From Eriocheir sinensis (lineage: Eukaryota; Arthropoda; Malacostraca; Decapoda; Varunidae): a stretch of DNA of 64,000 nt. Below the pieces are notes generated by a model. The model was not told where the DNA came from. It was given only the letters and a program-made list of their open reading frames with translations, and did no database searches. The translations under genes and the position numbers were made by a program. The first letter of the stretch is position 1. Every line of letters starts with the position of its first letter. The stretch lies in the NCBI RefSeq assembly GCF_024679095.1, contig NW_026111623.1, forward strand, positions 48,501 through 112,500, given 5' to 3'. Below, one piece after another: positions 27,956 through 40,165 of the stretch.

Positions 27956-29288
27956 CGTCATGGCTGCTGCTCCCTCCGTCGTCGTGGCTGCTGCTCCCTC
28001 CGTCGTCGTGGCTGCTGCTCCCTCCGTCGTCGTGGCTGCTGCTCCCTCCGTCGTCGTGGCTGCTGCTCCCTCCGTCGTCGTGGCTGCTGCATCCTCCGTC
28101 GTCGTGGCAGCTGCCTCCGTCGTCGTGGCTGCTGCTCCTCCGTCGTCGTGGCTGCTGCTCCTCCGTCGTCGTGGCTGCTGTTGCTCCTCCGTCGTCGTGG
28201 CTGCTGCTCCTCCGTCGTCGTGGCTGCTCCTCCGTCGTCGTGGCTGCTGCTCCCTCCGTCGTCGTGGCTGCTGCTCCTCCGTCGTCGTGGCTGCTGCTCC
28301 TCCGTCGTCGTGGCTGCTGCTCCTCCGTCGTCGTGGCTGCTGCTCCCTCCGTCGTCGTGGCTGCTGCTCCTCCGTCGTCGTGGCTGCTGCTCCTCCGTCG
28401 TCGTGGCTGCTGCTCCTCCGTCGTCGTGGCTGCTGTTCTCCGTCGTCGTGGCTGCTGCTCCTCCGTCGTCGTGGCTGCTGTTCTCCGTCGTCGTGGCTGC
28501 TGCTCTCCGTCGTCGTGGCTGCTGCTCCTCCGTCGTCTTGGCTGCTGATCCTTCCGTCGTCTTGGCTGCTGATCCCTCCGTCGTCGTGGCTCCTGCTCCC
28601 TGCGTCGTGGTGGCTGCTGCTCCCTCCGTCGTCGTGGCTGCTGCTCCTTCCGTCGTCGTGGCTGCTGTTCTCCGTCGTCGTGGCTGCTGCTCCTCCGTCG
28701 TCGTGGCTGCTGCTCCTCCGTCGTCGTGGCTGCTGCTCCTCCGTCGTCGTGGCTGCTGCTCCTCCGTCGTCGTGGCTGCTGCTCCTCCGTCGTCGTGGCT
28801 GCTGCTCTCCGTCGTCGTGGCTGCTGCTCCCTCCGTCGTCGTGGCTGCTGCTCCTCCGTCGTCGGCTGCTGCTCCTCCGTCGTCGTGGCTGCTGCCCTCC
28901 GTCGTCGTGGCTGCTGCTCTCCGTCGTCGTGGCTGCTGCTCCTCCGTCGTCGTGGCTGCTGCTCCTCCGTCGTCGTGGCTGCTGCTCCTCCGTCGTCGTT
29001 CGTCGTGGCTGCTGCTCCTCCGTCGTCGTGGCTGCTCCCTCCGTCGTCGTGGCTGCTGCTCCTCCGTCGTCGTGGCTGCTGCTCCCTCCTCCGTCGTCGG
29101 CTGCTGCTCCTCCGTCGTCGTGCTGCTGCTCCTCCCTCGTCGTGGCTGTTGCTCCTCCGTCGTCGTGGCTGCTGCTCCTCCTCGTCGTGGCTGCTGCTCC
29201 TCCGTCGTCGTGGCTGCTGCTCCCTCGTCGTCGTGGCTGCTGCTCCTCACGTCGTCGTGGCTGCTGCTCCTATCACGTCGTGGCTGCT
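27956..29288. repeat. 23/24-bp minisatellite, left block (~57 copies)
   Basis: The unit is GTCGTCGTGGCTGCTGCTCC followed by CTCC (24 bases) or TCC (23 bases). Plus-strand A is nearly absent. The 24-base form keeps frame and gives an eight-residue Ala/Pro/Ser/Val repeat, which accounts for the open frames. The same unit reappears at 33586-35422. Confidence 0.93.
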
Positions 29289-32200
29289 AAAAGAAATATC
29301 ACACGACATTACGTGAAAATGAAACATATCACACGACATTACATGAAAAGAAACATATCACACGACATTACATGAAAAACATATCACACGACATTACATG
29401 GAAAGAAAACATATCACACGACATTATATGGAAAGAAAAACATATCACACGACATTACATGAAAAGAAACATATCACACGACATTATATGAAAAGAAACA
29501 TATCACACGACATTACATGGAAAGAAAACATATCACACGACATTATATGAAAAGAAAACATATCACACGACATTACATGGAAAGAAAACATATCACACGA
29601 CATTACATGGAAATGAAACATATCACACGACATTACATGGAAATGAAACATATCACACGACATTATATGGAAAGAAAACATATCACACGACATTATATGA
29701 AAAGAAAACATATCACACGACATTACATGGAAAGAAAACATATCACACGACATTACATGGAAAGAAAACATATCACACGACATTACATGGAAATGAAACA
29801 TATCACACGACATTATATGAAAATGAAACATATCACACGACATTACATGGAAAGAAAATATATCACACGACATTATATGAAATAAAAAATATCACACGAC
29901 ATTATATGAAAAGAAAACATATCACACGACATTACATGAAAAGAAACATAGCACACGACATTACATGAAAAGAAAACATATCACACGACATTATATGGAA
30001 ATGAAACATATCACACGACATTACATGGAAAGAAAACATATCACACGACATTATATGGAAAGAAAACATATCACACGACATTATATGGAAAGAAAACATA
30101 TCACACGACATTATACGAAAAGAAAACATATCACACGACATTACATGGAAATGAAACATATCACACGATATTATATGGAAAAAAAAAACATATCACACGA
30201 CATTACATGAAAAAAAACATCACACGACATTACATGAAAAAAAACATATCACACGAAATTATATGGAAAGAAAACATATCACACGACATTATATGAAAAG
30301 AAAACATATCACACGACATTATATGAAAAGAAAACATATCACACGAAATTATATGAAAAGAAAACATATCACACGACATTATATGAAAAGAAAACATATC
30401 ACACGACATTATATGAAAAGAAAACATCACACGACATTATATGGAAAGAAAACATATCACACGACATTATATGGAAAGAAAACATATCACACGACATTAT
30501 ATGAAAAGAAAACATATCACACGACATTATATGGAAAGAAAACATCACACGACATTATAATGAAAAGAAAACATATCACACGACATTATATGAAAAGAAA
30601 ACATATCACACGACATTATATGGAAAGAAAACATATCACACGACATTATATGGAAAGAAAACATATCACACGACATTATATGGAAAGAAAACATATCACA
30701 CGACATTACATGAAAAAGAAACATATCACACGACATTATATGAAAAGAAAACATATCACACGACATTATATGAAAAGAAAACATATCACACGACATTATA
30801 TGGAAAGAAAACATATCACACGACATTATATGAAAAGAAAACATATCACACGACATTATATGGAAAGAAAACATATCACACGACATTATATGAAAAGAAA
30901 CATATCACACGACATTATATGAAAGAAAATATATCACACGACATTATATGAAAGAAAACATATCACACGACATTATATGAAAAGAAAACATATCACACGA
31001 CATTATATGAAAAGAAAACATATCACACGACATTATATGAAAAGAAAACATATCACACGACATTATATAAAGAAAACATATCACACGACCTTATATGAAA
31101 AGAAAACATATCACACGACATTATATGGAAAGAAAACATATCACACGACATTATATGAAAAGAAAACATATCACACGACATTATATGAAAGAAAACATAT
31201 CACACGACATTATATGAAAAGAAAACATATCACACGACATTATATTGAAAGAAAACATATCACACGACATTATATTAAAAGAAAAAATATCACACGACAT
31301 TATATGGAAAGAAAACATATCACACGACATTATATGGAAAGAAAACATATCACACGACATTATATGAAAAGAAAACATAGCACACGACATTATATGGAAA
31401 GAAAACATATCACACGACATTATATGAAAAGAAAACATATCACACGACATTATATGAAAAGAAAACATATCACACGACATTATATGAAAAGAAAACATAT
31501 CACAAGACATTATATGGAAAAGAAAACATATCACACGACATTATATGGAAAGAAAACATATCACACGACAGTATATGGAAAAGAAAACATATCACACGAC
31601 ATTATATGGAAAGAAACATATCACACGACATTATATGAAAAGAAAATATCACACGACATTACATAGAAAGAAAACATATCACACGACATTATATGAAAAG
31701 AAAACATATCACACGACATTATATGAAAAGAAAACATCACACGACATTATATGAAAAGAAAACATATCACACGACATTATATGAAAAGAAAACATATCAC
31801 ACGACATTATATGGAAAGAAAACATCACACGACATTATATGGAAAGAAAACATATCACACAACATTATTATGGAATGAAACATATCACACGACATTATAT
31901 GAAAAGAAAACATATCACACGACATTATATGGAAATGAAACATATCACACGACATTATATGGAAAGAAAACATATCACACGACATTATATGAAAAGAAAA
32001 CATCACACGACATTATATGAAAAGAAAACATATCACACGACATTATATGAAAAGAAAACATATCACACGACATTATATGAAAAGAAAACATATCACACGA
32101 CATTATATGGAAAGAAAACATATCACACGACATTATATGAAAAGAAAACATATCACACGACATTATATGGAAAGAAAACATATCACACGACATTATATGG

Positions 32201-33585
32201 AAAGAAAACATATCACACGACATTATATGGAAAGAAAACATATCACACGACATTATATGGAAAGAAAACATATCACACGACATTATATGGAAAGAAAACA
32301 TATCACACGACACTACATGGAAAGAAAACATATCACACGACATTATATGAAAAGAAAACATCACACGACATTATATGGAAAGAAAACATATCACACGACA
32401 TTATATTTAAAGAAAAACATCACACGACATTACATGGAAAGAAAACATATCACGACATTACATGGAAAGAAAACATATCACACGACATTATATGGAAAGA
32501 AAACATCACACGACATTATATGGAAAGAAAACATCACACGACATTACATGGAAAGAAAACATATCACACGACATTATATGGAAAGAAAACATCACACGAC
32601 ATTATATGGAAAGAAAACATCACACGACATTATATGGAAAGAAAACATATCACACGACATTACATGGAAAGAAAACATATCACACGACATTATATGGAAA
32701 GAAAACATATCACACGACATTATATGGAAAGAAAACATATCACACGACATTATATGGAAATGAAACATATCACACGACATTACATGAAAAGAAAACATAT
32801 CACACCACATTAGATCTAAAGAAAAAATCACACGACATTATATGGAAAGAAAACATATCACACGACATTATATTAAAAGAAAACATATCACACGACATTA
32901 TATGGAAAGAAAACATATCACACGACATTATATGAAAAGAAAACATATCACACGACATTATATGAAAAGAAAACATATCACACGACATTATATGGAAAGA
33001 AAACATATCACACGACATTATATGGAAAGAAAACATATCACACGACATTATATGGAAAGAAAACATATCACACGACATTATATGGAAAGAAAACATATCA
33101 CACGACATTACATGAAAAGAAAACATCACACGACATTATATGGAAAGAAAACATATCACACGACATTATATGAAAAGAAAACATATCACACGACATTATA
33201 TGGAAAGAAAACATATCACACGACATTATATGGAAAGAAAACATATCACACGACATTACATGAAAAGAAAACATATCACACGACATTATACGGAAAGAAA
33301 ACATCACACGATATTACATGAAAAGAAAACATATCACACGACATTATATGGAAATGAAACATATCACACGACATTATATGGAAATGAAACATATTAAACG
33401 ACATTATATGGAAAGAAAACATATCACACGACATTATATGAAAAGAAAGCATATCACACGACATTATATGAAAAGAAAACATATCACACGACATTATATG
33501 AAAAGAAAACATATCACACGACATTATATGAAAAGAAAACATATCACACGACATTATATGAAAAGAAAACATATCACTCGACATA
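29289..33585. repeat. 30-bp minisatellite, ~143 copies
   Basis: The unit contains ATATCACACGACATTATATG followed by GAAAGAAAAC or AAAAGAAAAC. Its length of 30 bases keeps frame, so ten-residue repeats appear on both strands. CATAT and ATATG at the two ends of the core are complementary, giving each unit a short inverted repeat. The array is very homogeneous, with mainly A/G and C/T switches and occasional two- or three-base deletions (CATATCAC to CATCAC). It lies exactly between two blocks of the 24-bp repeat. Confidence 0.95.
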
Positions 33586-35422
33586 TCCCTCCCTCGTCGT
33601 GGCTGCTGCTCCCTCCCTCGTCGTGGCTGCTCCTCCATCCGTCGTCGTGGCTGCTGCTCCCTCCCTCGTCGTGGCTGCTGCTCCCTCCCTCGTCGTGGCT
33701 GCTGCTCCCTCCTTCGTCGTGGCTGCTGCTCCCTCCGTCGTCGTGGCTGCTGCTCCCTCCCTCGTCGTGGCTGCTGTTCCCTCCCTCGTCGTGGCTGCTG
33801 TTCCCTCCCTCGTCGTGGCTGCTGCTCCGTCCGTCGTCGTGGCTGCTGCTCCCTCCCTCGTCGTGGCTACTGTTCCCTCCCTCGTCGTGGCTGCTTCTCC
33901 CTCCGTCATCGTGGCTGCTGCTCCCTCCGTCGTGGTGGCTGCTGCCCTCCGTCGTCGTGGCTGCTGCTCCTCCGTCGTGGCTGCTGCTCCTCCTCGTCGG
34001 CTGCTGCTGCTGCTCCGTCGTCGTGCTGCTGCTCCTCCGTCGTCGTGGCTGCTGCTCCTCCGTCGTCGTGGCTGCTGCTCCCTTCGTCGTCGTGGCTGCT
34101 GTTCCTCCCTCGTCGTGGCTGCTGCCTCTTCATCGTCGTGGCTGCTGCTCCCTCCCTCGTCGTGGCTGCTGCTCCTTCCCTCGTCGTTTCTGCTGCTCCC
34201 TCCCTCGTCGTGGCTGCTGCTGCCTCCCTCGTTGTGGCTGTTGTTCCCTCCGTCGTCGTGGCTGCTGCTCCCTCCCTTGTCGTGGCTGCTGCTCCCTCCC
34301 TTGTCGTGGCTGCTGCTCCTCCTTGTCGTGGCTGCTGCTCCTCCCTTGTCGTGGCTGCTGCTCCTCCCTTGTCGTGGCTGCTGCTCCTCCCTTGTCGTGG
34401 CTGCTGTTCCTCACTCGTCGTGGCTGCTGCTCCTCCCTTGTCGTGGCTGCTGCTCCTCCCTTGTCGTGGCTGCTGCTCCTCCCTTGTCGTGGCTGCTGCT
34501 CCTCCCTTGTCGTGGCTGCTGCTCCTTCACTCGTCGTGGCTGCTGCTCCTTCACTCGTCGTGGCTGCTGCTCCCTCCCTTGTCGTGGCTGCTGCTCCCTC
34601 ACTCGTCGTGGCTGCTGCTCCCTCCCTTGTCGTGGCTGCTGCTCCCTCCCTTGTCGTGGCTGCTGTTCCTCACTCGTCGTGGCTGCTGCTCCTCCCTTGT
34701 CGTGGCTGTTCCCTCCCTTGTCGTGGCTGCTGCTCCCTCCCTAGTCGTGGCTGCTGATCCCTCCCTAGTCGTGGCTGCTGTTCCTCACTCGTCGTGGCTG
34801 CTGCTCCTCCCTTGTCGTGGCTGCTGCTCCCTCACTCGTCGTGGCTGCTGCTCCCTCCCTTGTCGTGGCTGCTGTTCCCTCACTCGTCGTGGCTGCTGCT
34901 CCCTCCCTTGTCGTGACTGCTGCTCCCTCACTCGTCGTGGCTGCTGCTCCCTCCCTTGTCGTGGCTGCTGCTCCCTCCCTTGTCGTGGCTGCTGTTCCCT
35001 CACTCGTCGTGGCTGCTGCTCCCTCCCTTGTCGTGGCTGCTGCTCCCTCCCTTGTCGTGGCTGCTGCTCCCTCCCTTGTCGTGGCTGCTGTTCCCTCACT
35101 CGTCGTGGCTGCTGCTCCCTCCCTTGTCGTGGCTGCTGATCCCTCACTCGTCGTGGCTGCTGCTCCCTCCGTCGTCGTGGTTGCTGCTCCCTCCCTCGTT
35201 GTTGCTGCTGCTCCCTCTGTCGTCGTGGCTGCTGCTCCCTCCGTCGTCGTGGCTGCTGCTCTCTCCCTTGTCGTGGCTGCTCCTCACTCGTCGTGGCTGC
35301 TGCCCTCCGTCGTCGTGGTTGCTGCTCCCTCCCTCGTCGTGGCTGCTGCTCCCTCACTCGTAGTGGCTGCTGCTCCCTCCCTCGTCGTGGCTCCTGCTCC
35401 CTCGCTCGTCGTGGCTGCTGCT
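33586..35422. repeat. 24-bp minisatellite, right block (~77 copies)
   Basis: Same unit as the left block, but most copies read CCCTCCCTCGTCGTGG, CTCCCTTGTCGTGG or CTCACTCGTCGTGG. The block therefore has its own variants: the CTTGTCG form is absent from the left block. It grades rightward into TCTTCG triplets. Confidence 0.93.
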
Positions 35423-36055
35423 CCTTCGTCTTCGTCGTCTTCTTCTTCGTCTTCTTCTTCATCTTCTTTTTCGTCGTCTTCTTCTTCGTCCTCTTCTTCG
35501 TCTCCTTCTTCGTACTCCTCTTCGTCGTCTTCTTCCTCGTCTTCTTTTTCGTAGTCTTCTTCGTCTTCTTCGTCGTCTTCTTCTTCGACTACTTCTTCGT
35601 CTTCTTCTTCTTCTTCGTCTTCTTCTTCGTCGTCTTTTTCGTCTTCTTCTTCTTCGTGTTCTTCTTCTTCTTCGTCTTCTTCATCGTCGTCTTCTTCGTC
35701 TTCTTCTTCTTCGTCTTCTTCTTCTTCGTTTTTTTCGTCTTTATCTTCTTCGTCGTCTTCTTCGTCTTCTTCATCTTCTTCATCTGCTTCGTCTTCTTCT
35801 TCGTCGTCTTTTTCGTCGTCTTCTTCGTCGTCTTCTTAGTCTTCTTTGTCGTCGACTTCTTCGTCGTCTTTTTCGTCTTCGTCTTCTTCGTCGTCTTCTT
35901 CGTTTTCTTCGTCGTGTTCTTCGTTTTCTTCGTCGTCGTCTTCTTCGTCGTCTTTTTCGTCTTCGTCTTCTTCGTCCTCTTCTTCGTTTTCTTCGTCGTG
36001 TTCTTCGTTTTCTTCGTCGTCGTCTTCTTCGTTGTCTTTTTCGTCTTTTTCGTTT
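35423..36055. repeat. Imperfect (TTC/TCG)n trinucleotide tract
   Basis: About 630 bases of TCTTCTTCGTCGTCT-type triplets with few other bases. All frames without stops translate to runs of Ser, Phe/Val or Leu. It may have grown from the TCGTCG core of the neighbouring minisatellite. Confidence 0.88.
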
Positions 36056-37060
36056 TTATTTTTTTTGCTCTGGTCGAGTTGGTTTGTATTTTTTTGTTTT
36101 ATCTTTTTTTTTTTTTTGCTCTGGTCGAGTTGGTTTGTATTTTTTTGTTTTATCTTTTTTTTTTTTGCTCTGGTCGAGTTGGTTTGTATTTTTTTTTTAT
36201 CTATTTTTTTTTTTTGCTCTGGTCGAGTTGGTTTGTATTTTTTGTTTTATCTTTTTTTTTTTTGCTCTGGTCGAGTTGGCTTGTATTTTTTTGTTTTATC
36301 TATTTTTTTTTTGCTCTGGTCGAGTTGGTTTGTATTTTTTGTTTTATCTATTTTTTTTTTGCTCTGGTCGAGTTGGCTTGTATTTTTTTGTTTTATCTTT
36401 TTTTTTTTTTTGCTCTGGTCGAGTTGGTTTGTATTTTTGTTTTATCTTTTTTTTTTTTTTTTTTTTGCTCTGGTCGAGTTGGTTTGTATTTTTTTGTTTT
36501 ATCTATTTTTTTTTTTGCTCTGGTCGAGTTGGTTTGTATTTTTTTTTTTTTTTTTGTGCTCTGGTCGAGTTGGCTTTTATTTTTTTTTTTATTTTTTTTT
36601 TTGCTCTGGTCGAGTTGGTTTGTATTTTTTTGTTTTATCTATTTTTTTGTGCTCTGGTCGAGTTGGTTTGTATTTTTTGTGTTATCTATTTTATTTTTTT
36701 TTGCTCTGGTCGAGTTGGTTTGTATTTTTTTTGTTTTACCTTCTTTTTTTTTTCTCTGGTCGAGTTGGTTTGTATTTTTTTGTTTTATCTATTTTTTTTT
36801 TTTGCTCTGGTCGAGTTGGTTTGTATTTTTTTGTTTTATCTATTTTTTTTTGTTTGCTCTGGTCGAGTTGGTTTGAATTTTTTAGTTTATCTATTTTTTT
36901 TTCTTTTTTGCTCTGGTCGAGTTGGTTTGTATTTTTTTGTTTTATCTATTTTTTTTTTGCTCTGGTCGAGTTGGTTTGTATTTTTTTTTTTGCTCTGGTC
37001 GAGTTGGTTTGTATTTTTTTCTTTTTGCTCTGGTCGAGTTGGTTTGTATTTTTTTTTTTT
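36056..37060. repeat. ~50-bp repeat, 21 copies (GCTCTGGTCGAGTTGG + T-rich)
   Basis: GCTCTGGTCGAGTTGGTTTG occurs 21 times with near-constant sequence, separated by 20-35 bases of T-rich DNA (TATTTTTTTGTTTTATCTAT followed by a T run). The constant part is conserved while the T-runs vary in length. The hydrophobic frames are a by-product of T-richness. Confidence 0.9.
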
Positions 37061-37315
37061 TTTTTGTATTTTTCTAATATATACTTTCTTTTACTTTTTT
37101 TTATTACTCTTTCTTTGTCTTGGTGCTGAGTCGATTATTTTTGTTTCTTTTTAGTGTTTTACATTTTTTTGGATTTTTTCTGTTTCGTGTTTGGTTGTGA
37201 GTTGATTTTTTCAAAATGTTTAACCTTTTTTTTTCTCTCCTTTTTGTTTCTTGTTGCTGAGACGATGTATTTTTTTTTTTTTTATACATTGCTTTTCTAT
37301 TTTGGGGCTCTTCTT
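37061..37315. other. T-rich DNA, nothing recognised
   Basis: Low-complexity T-rich sequence with no repeat unit, promoter or coding signal that I can support. Confidence 0.6.
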
Positions 37316-37732
37316 TTTACCATGCCGGGAAGGGGCACGCTGGAAACTCCTGCATGGCGGCCGACGCTTCGAGGCCCTGCTCATGCTGCTGAAGGCGTGA
37401 AGCGCCTTTTCCTGAAGGGACCGCCACCCTTAGTGGCGGGAACTCAGACGGAGCACGACACCGCTCTGTTTCCCGTCTTCGTGCGGCGCGTATTGTTACC
37501 ATTGTTGAGGTTTAGCGCCTCACCTCTGACTGCCGACGGCGTTTTGGGGAGCTTATATTTTTTACTGCTCCCGCTCCTTCCGCTACCACGAGGCGATCAG
37601 GGATGCCGCTCGCCCCCCTGGCTGAGAAAAGCGACCCCCGAGGCTCCTGGTTCCGGTGATTGGGTGGGCCATTCCTCTCTCTGGTATTTACACATAGGGC
37701 TCGATTCAACACATCACCTCGGATTCGAGTAA
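37316..37732 (+). other. GC-rich island with an unassigned 137-codon open frame
   Basis: Base composition jumps to GC-rich for about 500 bases between T-rich and (TC)n DNA. An open frame starts at ACCATGCC (37321), a good animal start context, and runs 137 codons to a TAA at 37730. The predicted product is rich in Pro, Leu, Arg and Gly. I see no known domain, signal peptide or membrane segment, and the minus strand is open for similar lengths. It could be a fragment of another mobile element or a UTR/exon remnant. I do not claim it is a gene. Confidence 0.25.
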
Positions 37733-37847
37733 GCCGTTTTGGGGACCTTGGAGTTGACATTGCACCCCCCCGAGTCTAGAGCTGGTTGACCGCGCGGGCC
37801 GTGACAACACACACAGAATGATGGTGATGCCGCACAATGTAGAACGT

Positions 37848-37850
<3 letters not shown>
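37733..37850. other. GC-rich continuation, nothing recognised
   Basis: Continuation of the GC-rich stretch up to the (TC)n tract. CTCGGATTCGAGT at about 37719-37731 faintly recalls a Pol III B box, but it is a palindrome and no A box accompanies it. Confidence 0.4.

Positions 37851-37904
<54 letters not shown>
37851..37904. repeat. (TC)27 microsatellite
   Basis: Perfect TC dinucleotide run. Confidence 0.98.
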
Positions 37905-37907
<3 letters not shown>

Positions 37908-37988
37908 CAATGTGTTACTCACTTTCTCATTGCCACATCCACTCACTTGCTTGTCTTTTCGCTTGCTTGCGTGTGCTGCTCCGACGCT

Positions 37989-37989
<1 letters not shown>

Positions 37990-38052
<63 letters not shown>
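37990..38052. repeat. (CA)31 microsatellite
   Basis: Perfect CA run beginning after GACGCTGA. Confidence 0.98.
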
Positions 38053-38054
<2 letters not shown>

Positions 38055-38692
38055 TCCTCGGATAATTGTGAACAGGAAGGACTCAAGACGCTGCTGCTGC
38101 ACCCTATGTCCCTGCCCCCTTCTTCTCCTCCTCCTCGTCTTGGTCTTAGAGAGGAAGTAGGAGGAGAAGGGGAAGTGAGGCTTGTCAGGTTGAAAGGAGA
38201 AATGGAGGATTTAGGGCAGTGAAGGGGTTATGGGTAGATCAGGATGAGGATGTGGATATGAAAGGGGTAAGGAGTACATAACGAGGAGAAGGAGGAGGAG
38301 GAGGAGGAGGAAGAGGGGAGAGGGAGGAAAGCCCGGTAGGATCAGCTGAAGATAGGAAAGGTTAGGTTATCTTAAAAGGCAGAGGGGAAGGATGACGTGA
38401 GGACACTAATGAATAGGAAGGATGAGGGGAGAGGGACTGGATGAAGATACGAAGAAGAGGAAGAGAAACTGCAAAGGAAAGAGGATGAATAGGAGCAGAG
38501 AGAAAAGGTAACCGTAAGGATGAAAGGAAGAGAAGTAAAATGAAGAGAAGAGGAGGAGGAGAAGGAGGAGAAGGAGGAGGAAGAGGAGGAAGAAGAGGAG
38601 GAGGAGGAGGAGGCAAGGTAGCAAGTTTACCTTAATTACAGAGATGACTTAATGAGCGAGATGAGTTGCCGAGGTGAGACACACTAGCAGGT

Positions 38693-38694
<2 letters not shown>
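38053..38694. other. Purine-rich DNA with GGA runs, no gene seen
   Basis: The plus strand is dominated by A and G, with GGA/GAGGAG clusters near 38285-38315 and 38545-38613. Open frames on the opposite strand are Pro/Leu/Ser runs caused by this composition. Confidence 0.65.

Positions 38695-38765
<71 letters not shown>
38695..38765. repeat. (GA)35 microsatellite
   Basis: Perfect GA run, directly preceded by GCAGGTGAGT. Confidence 0.97.
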
Positions 38766-38766
<1 letters not shown>

Positions 38767-38985
38767 ACATCGAGGAGGAAAAGTGGAGAGGAAATAAGAA
38801 TAAGAAAAAAAAGGAGAATAGAAAGAGAGAAAGGAAGGAGATGGAACAAGAGAGAACATAAGAACTGTAATGGACGTATAAAAAGAAGAGTGAAGAAGAG
38901 TGGAAGAAAAAGAGTAGAAAAGCAATAACGATAATGATAATAAAAAGGTAATACTTTGGACAGTAGAGTATCTGCTAGAGTGGAC
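38766..38985. other. A-rich DNA, nothing recognised
   Basis: AAGAAGAG-rich sequence without a supported feature. Confidence 0.55.
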
Positions 38986-39121
38986 AGTCGAGTGCAGCAG
39001 GGCTGCGGAGGGGGAGGCAGGCAGTTAGGAAGTTCAGAAGAGCAGTCAGCGCGAAAATATCGATAGAAGATAGAAAGAGAGCAACATGGCGGCAGAATTT
39101 AAGAGGCAGCAGACTATCAGT
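38986..39121 (-). mobile_element. LINE 3'-region scrap (136 bp)
   Basis: On the minus strand this matches about 59985-60120 of the LINE at 57386-60424 (the coding stretch around FRRNVASLSIFYRYFHADC). It has scattered substitutions and small deletions, for example GGGCTGCGGAGGGGG against GGGGCCGCGGGAGGGGGG. Both ends are truncated. It lies 28 bases from the long (TG)n tract. Confidence 0.85.
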
Positions 39122-39147
39122 TAGAGCCCCCACAGCTCTAAATCCGG

Positions 39148-39314
<167 letters not shown>

Positions 39315-39454
39315 CATTTGTTCGAATTAAGCAATATACATAAATTAACTGTATTTGCGCCCCATGCCCATAATGCGTCACTGGCTACCAGCATTGTGGT
39401 AAAAACGGATGAATTCAACCAAGAATTATCTAAAGTTATATTTGTAATTAAGGA

Positions 39455-40165
39455 TCGATGAGGTTGAAGCCTGAGAAGTTGCAGGAGGAGCTGGGATCAG
39501 TTGCTGATGCGGTTCGTGCAGACAAGGCAAATCTTTAGTTGGGCTGAGGTGGCGAAGAGAGACAGGGAAGTCAGAAGAATCTCCTGTTGTGGAAGCTTCA
39601 ACCAGGAAAAGAAGGCAGATACGAAGGATGAAGTCTCCCAGTCATTGAATGGCATTCACATAACTGATTCAAGATTCACAATGGAGGTAATATTGTCATG
39701 AACTCTGACAATGAGAACACAAGGATGAGGCTGCTCAACAATTGAGTCTTAGTACCAAGAGTGTTGGAAAGATGAAACCAGAGATAATGATATGCAATGT
39801 TGAAAATGAGGAGTCCAAGGAAAAATAAAGGATTCCATCTAGACCGCAATGAGTTCTACACACAACTGAGGGTGTTGAGAATAAGATTGAGCTGTTTTAG
39901 TAAGCCTGCAGCTGGCGGCACAATGCACTACAGATCTGAGGTGTGATCCAGCTGTGAGAGAGCTGACTACAAGAATCATGACAAGTTGAAATTAGAATGG
40001 AGAATATAAACAGGGAGAGACAGATTCCGTGCAATTAGATGCTATCATTGTCAGAGATACGGCCATTTTGAGGTCAACTGTACTGTTAAGAACAATGGAA
40101 AGGCCCAAAATGTTTCAAATGCACTGGACGATCACAAATCGAAGGATTGTGTTGAAGGATTGTGT
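39455..40165 (+). pseudogene. Retroelement gag-like protein, decayed (CCHC zinc knuckles)
   Basis: At 40040-40081 one frame reads CYHCQRYGHFEVNC, a classical CX2CX4HX4C zinc knuckle. A second knuckle follows at 40111-40150: its CFKC half is in one frame and its H-KSKD-C half is in another, so a single-base indel splits it. Upstream, short stretches in varying frames (KLQEELGSVADAVRADKAN near 39475, WAEVAKRD near 39540, NGGNIVMNSDNENTRMRLL near 39680) resemble the N-terminal and RNA-binding parts of jockey-type Gag/ORF1 proteins. Such proteins bind element RNA. Stops and frameshifts occur throughout, no reverse transcriptase follows, and both ends are uncertain. It could belong to the LINE family seen elsewhere here or to a different one. 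Confidence 0.6.

Noticed and set aside
27956..35422. Ala/Pro/Val and MKRKHITRHY-type repeat proteins on either strand
   Set aside because: 24-bp and 30-bp units keep frame automatically. Both strands are open and no start or splice context or unique domain flanks them.
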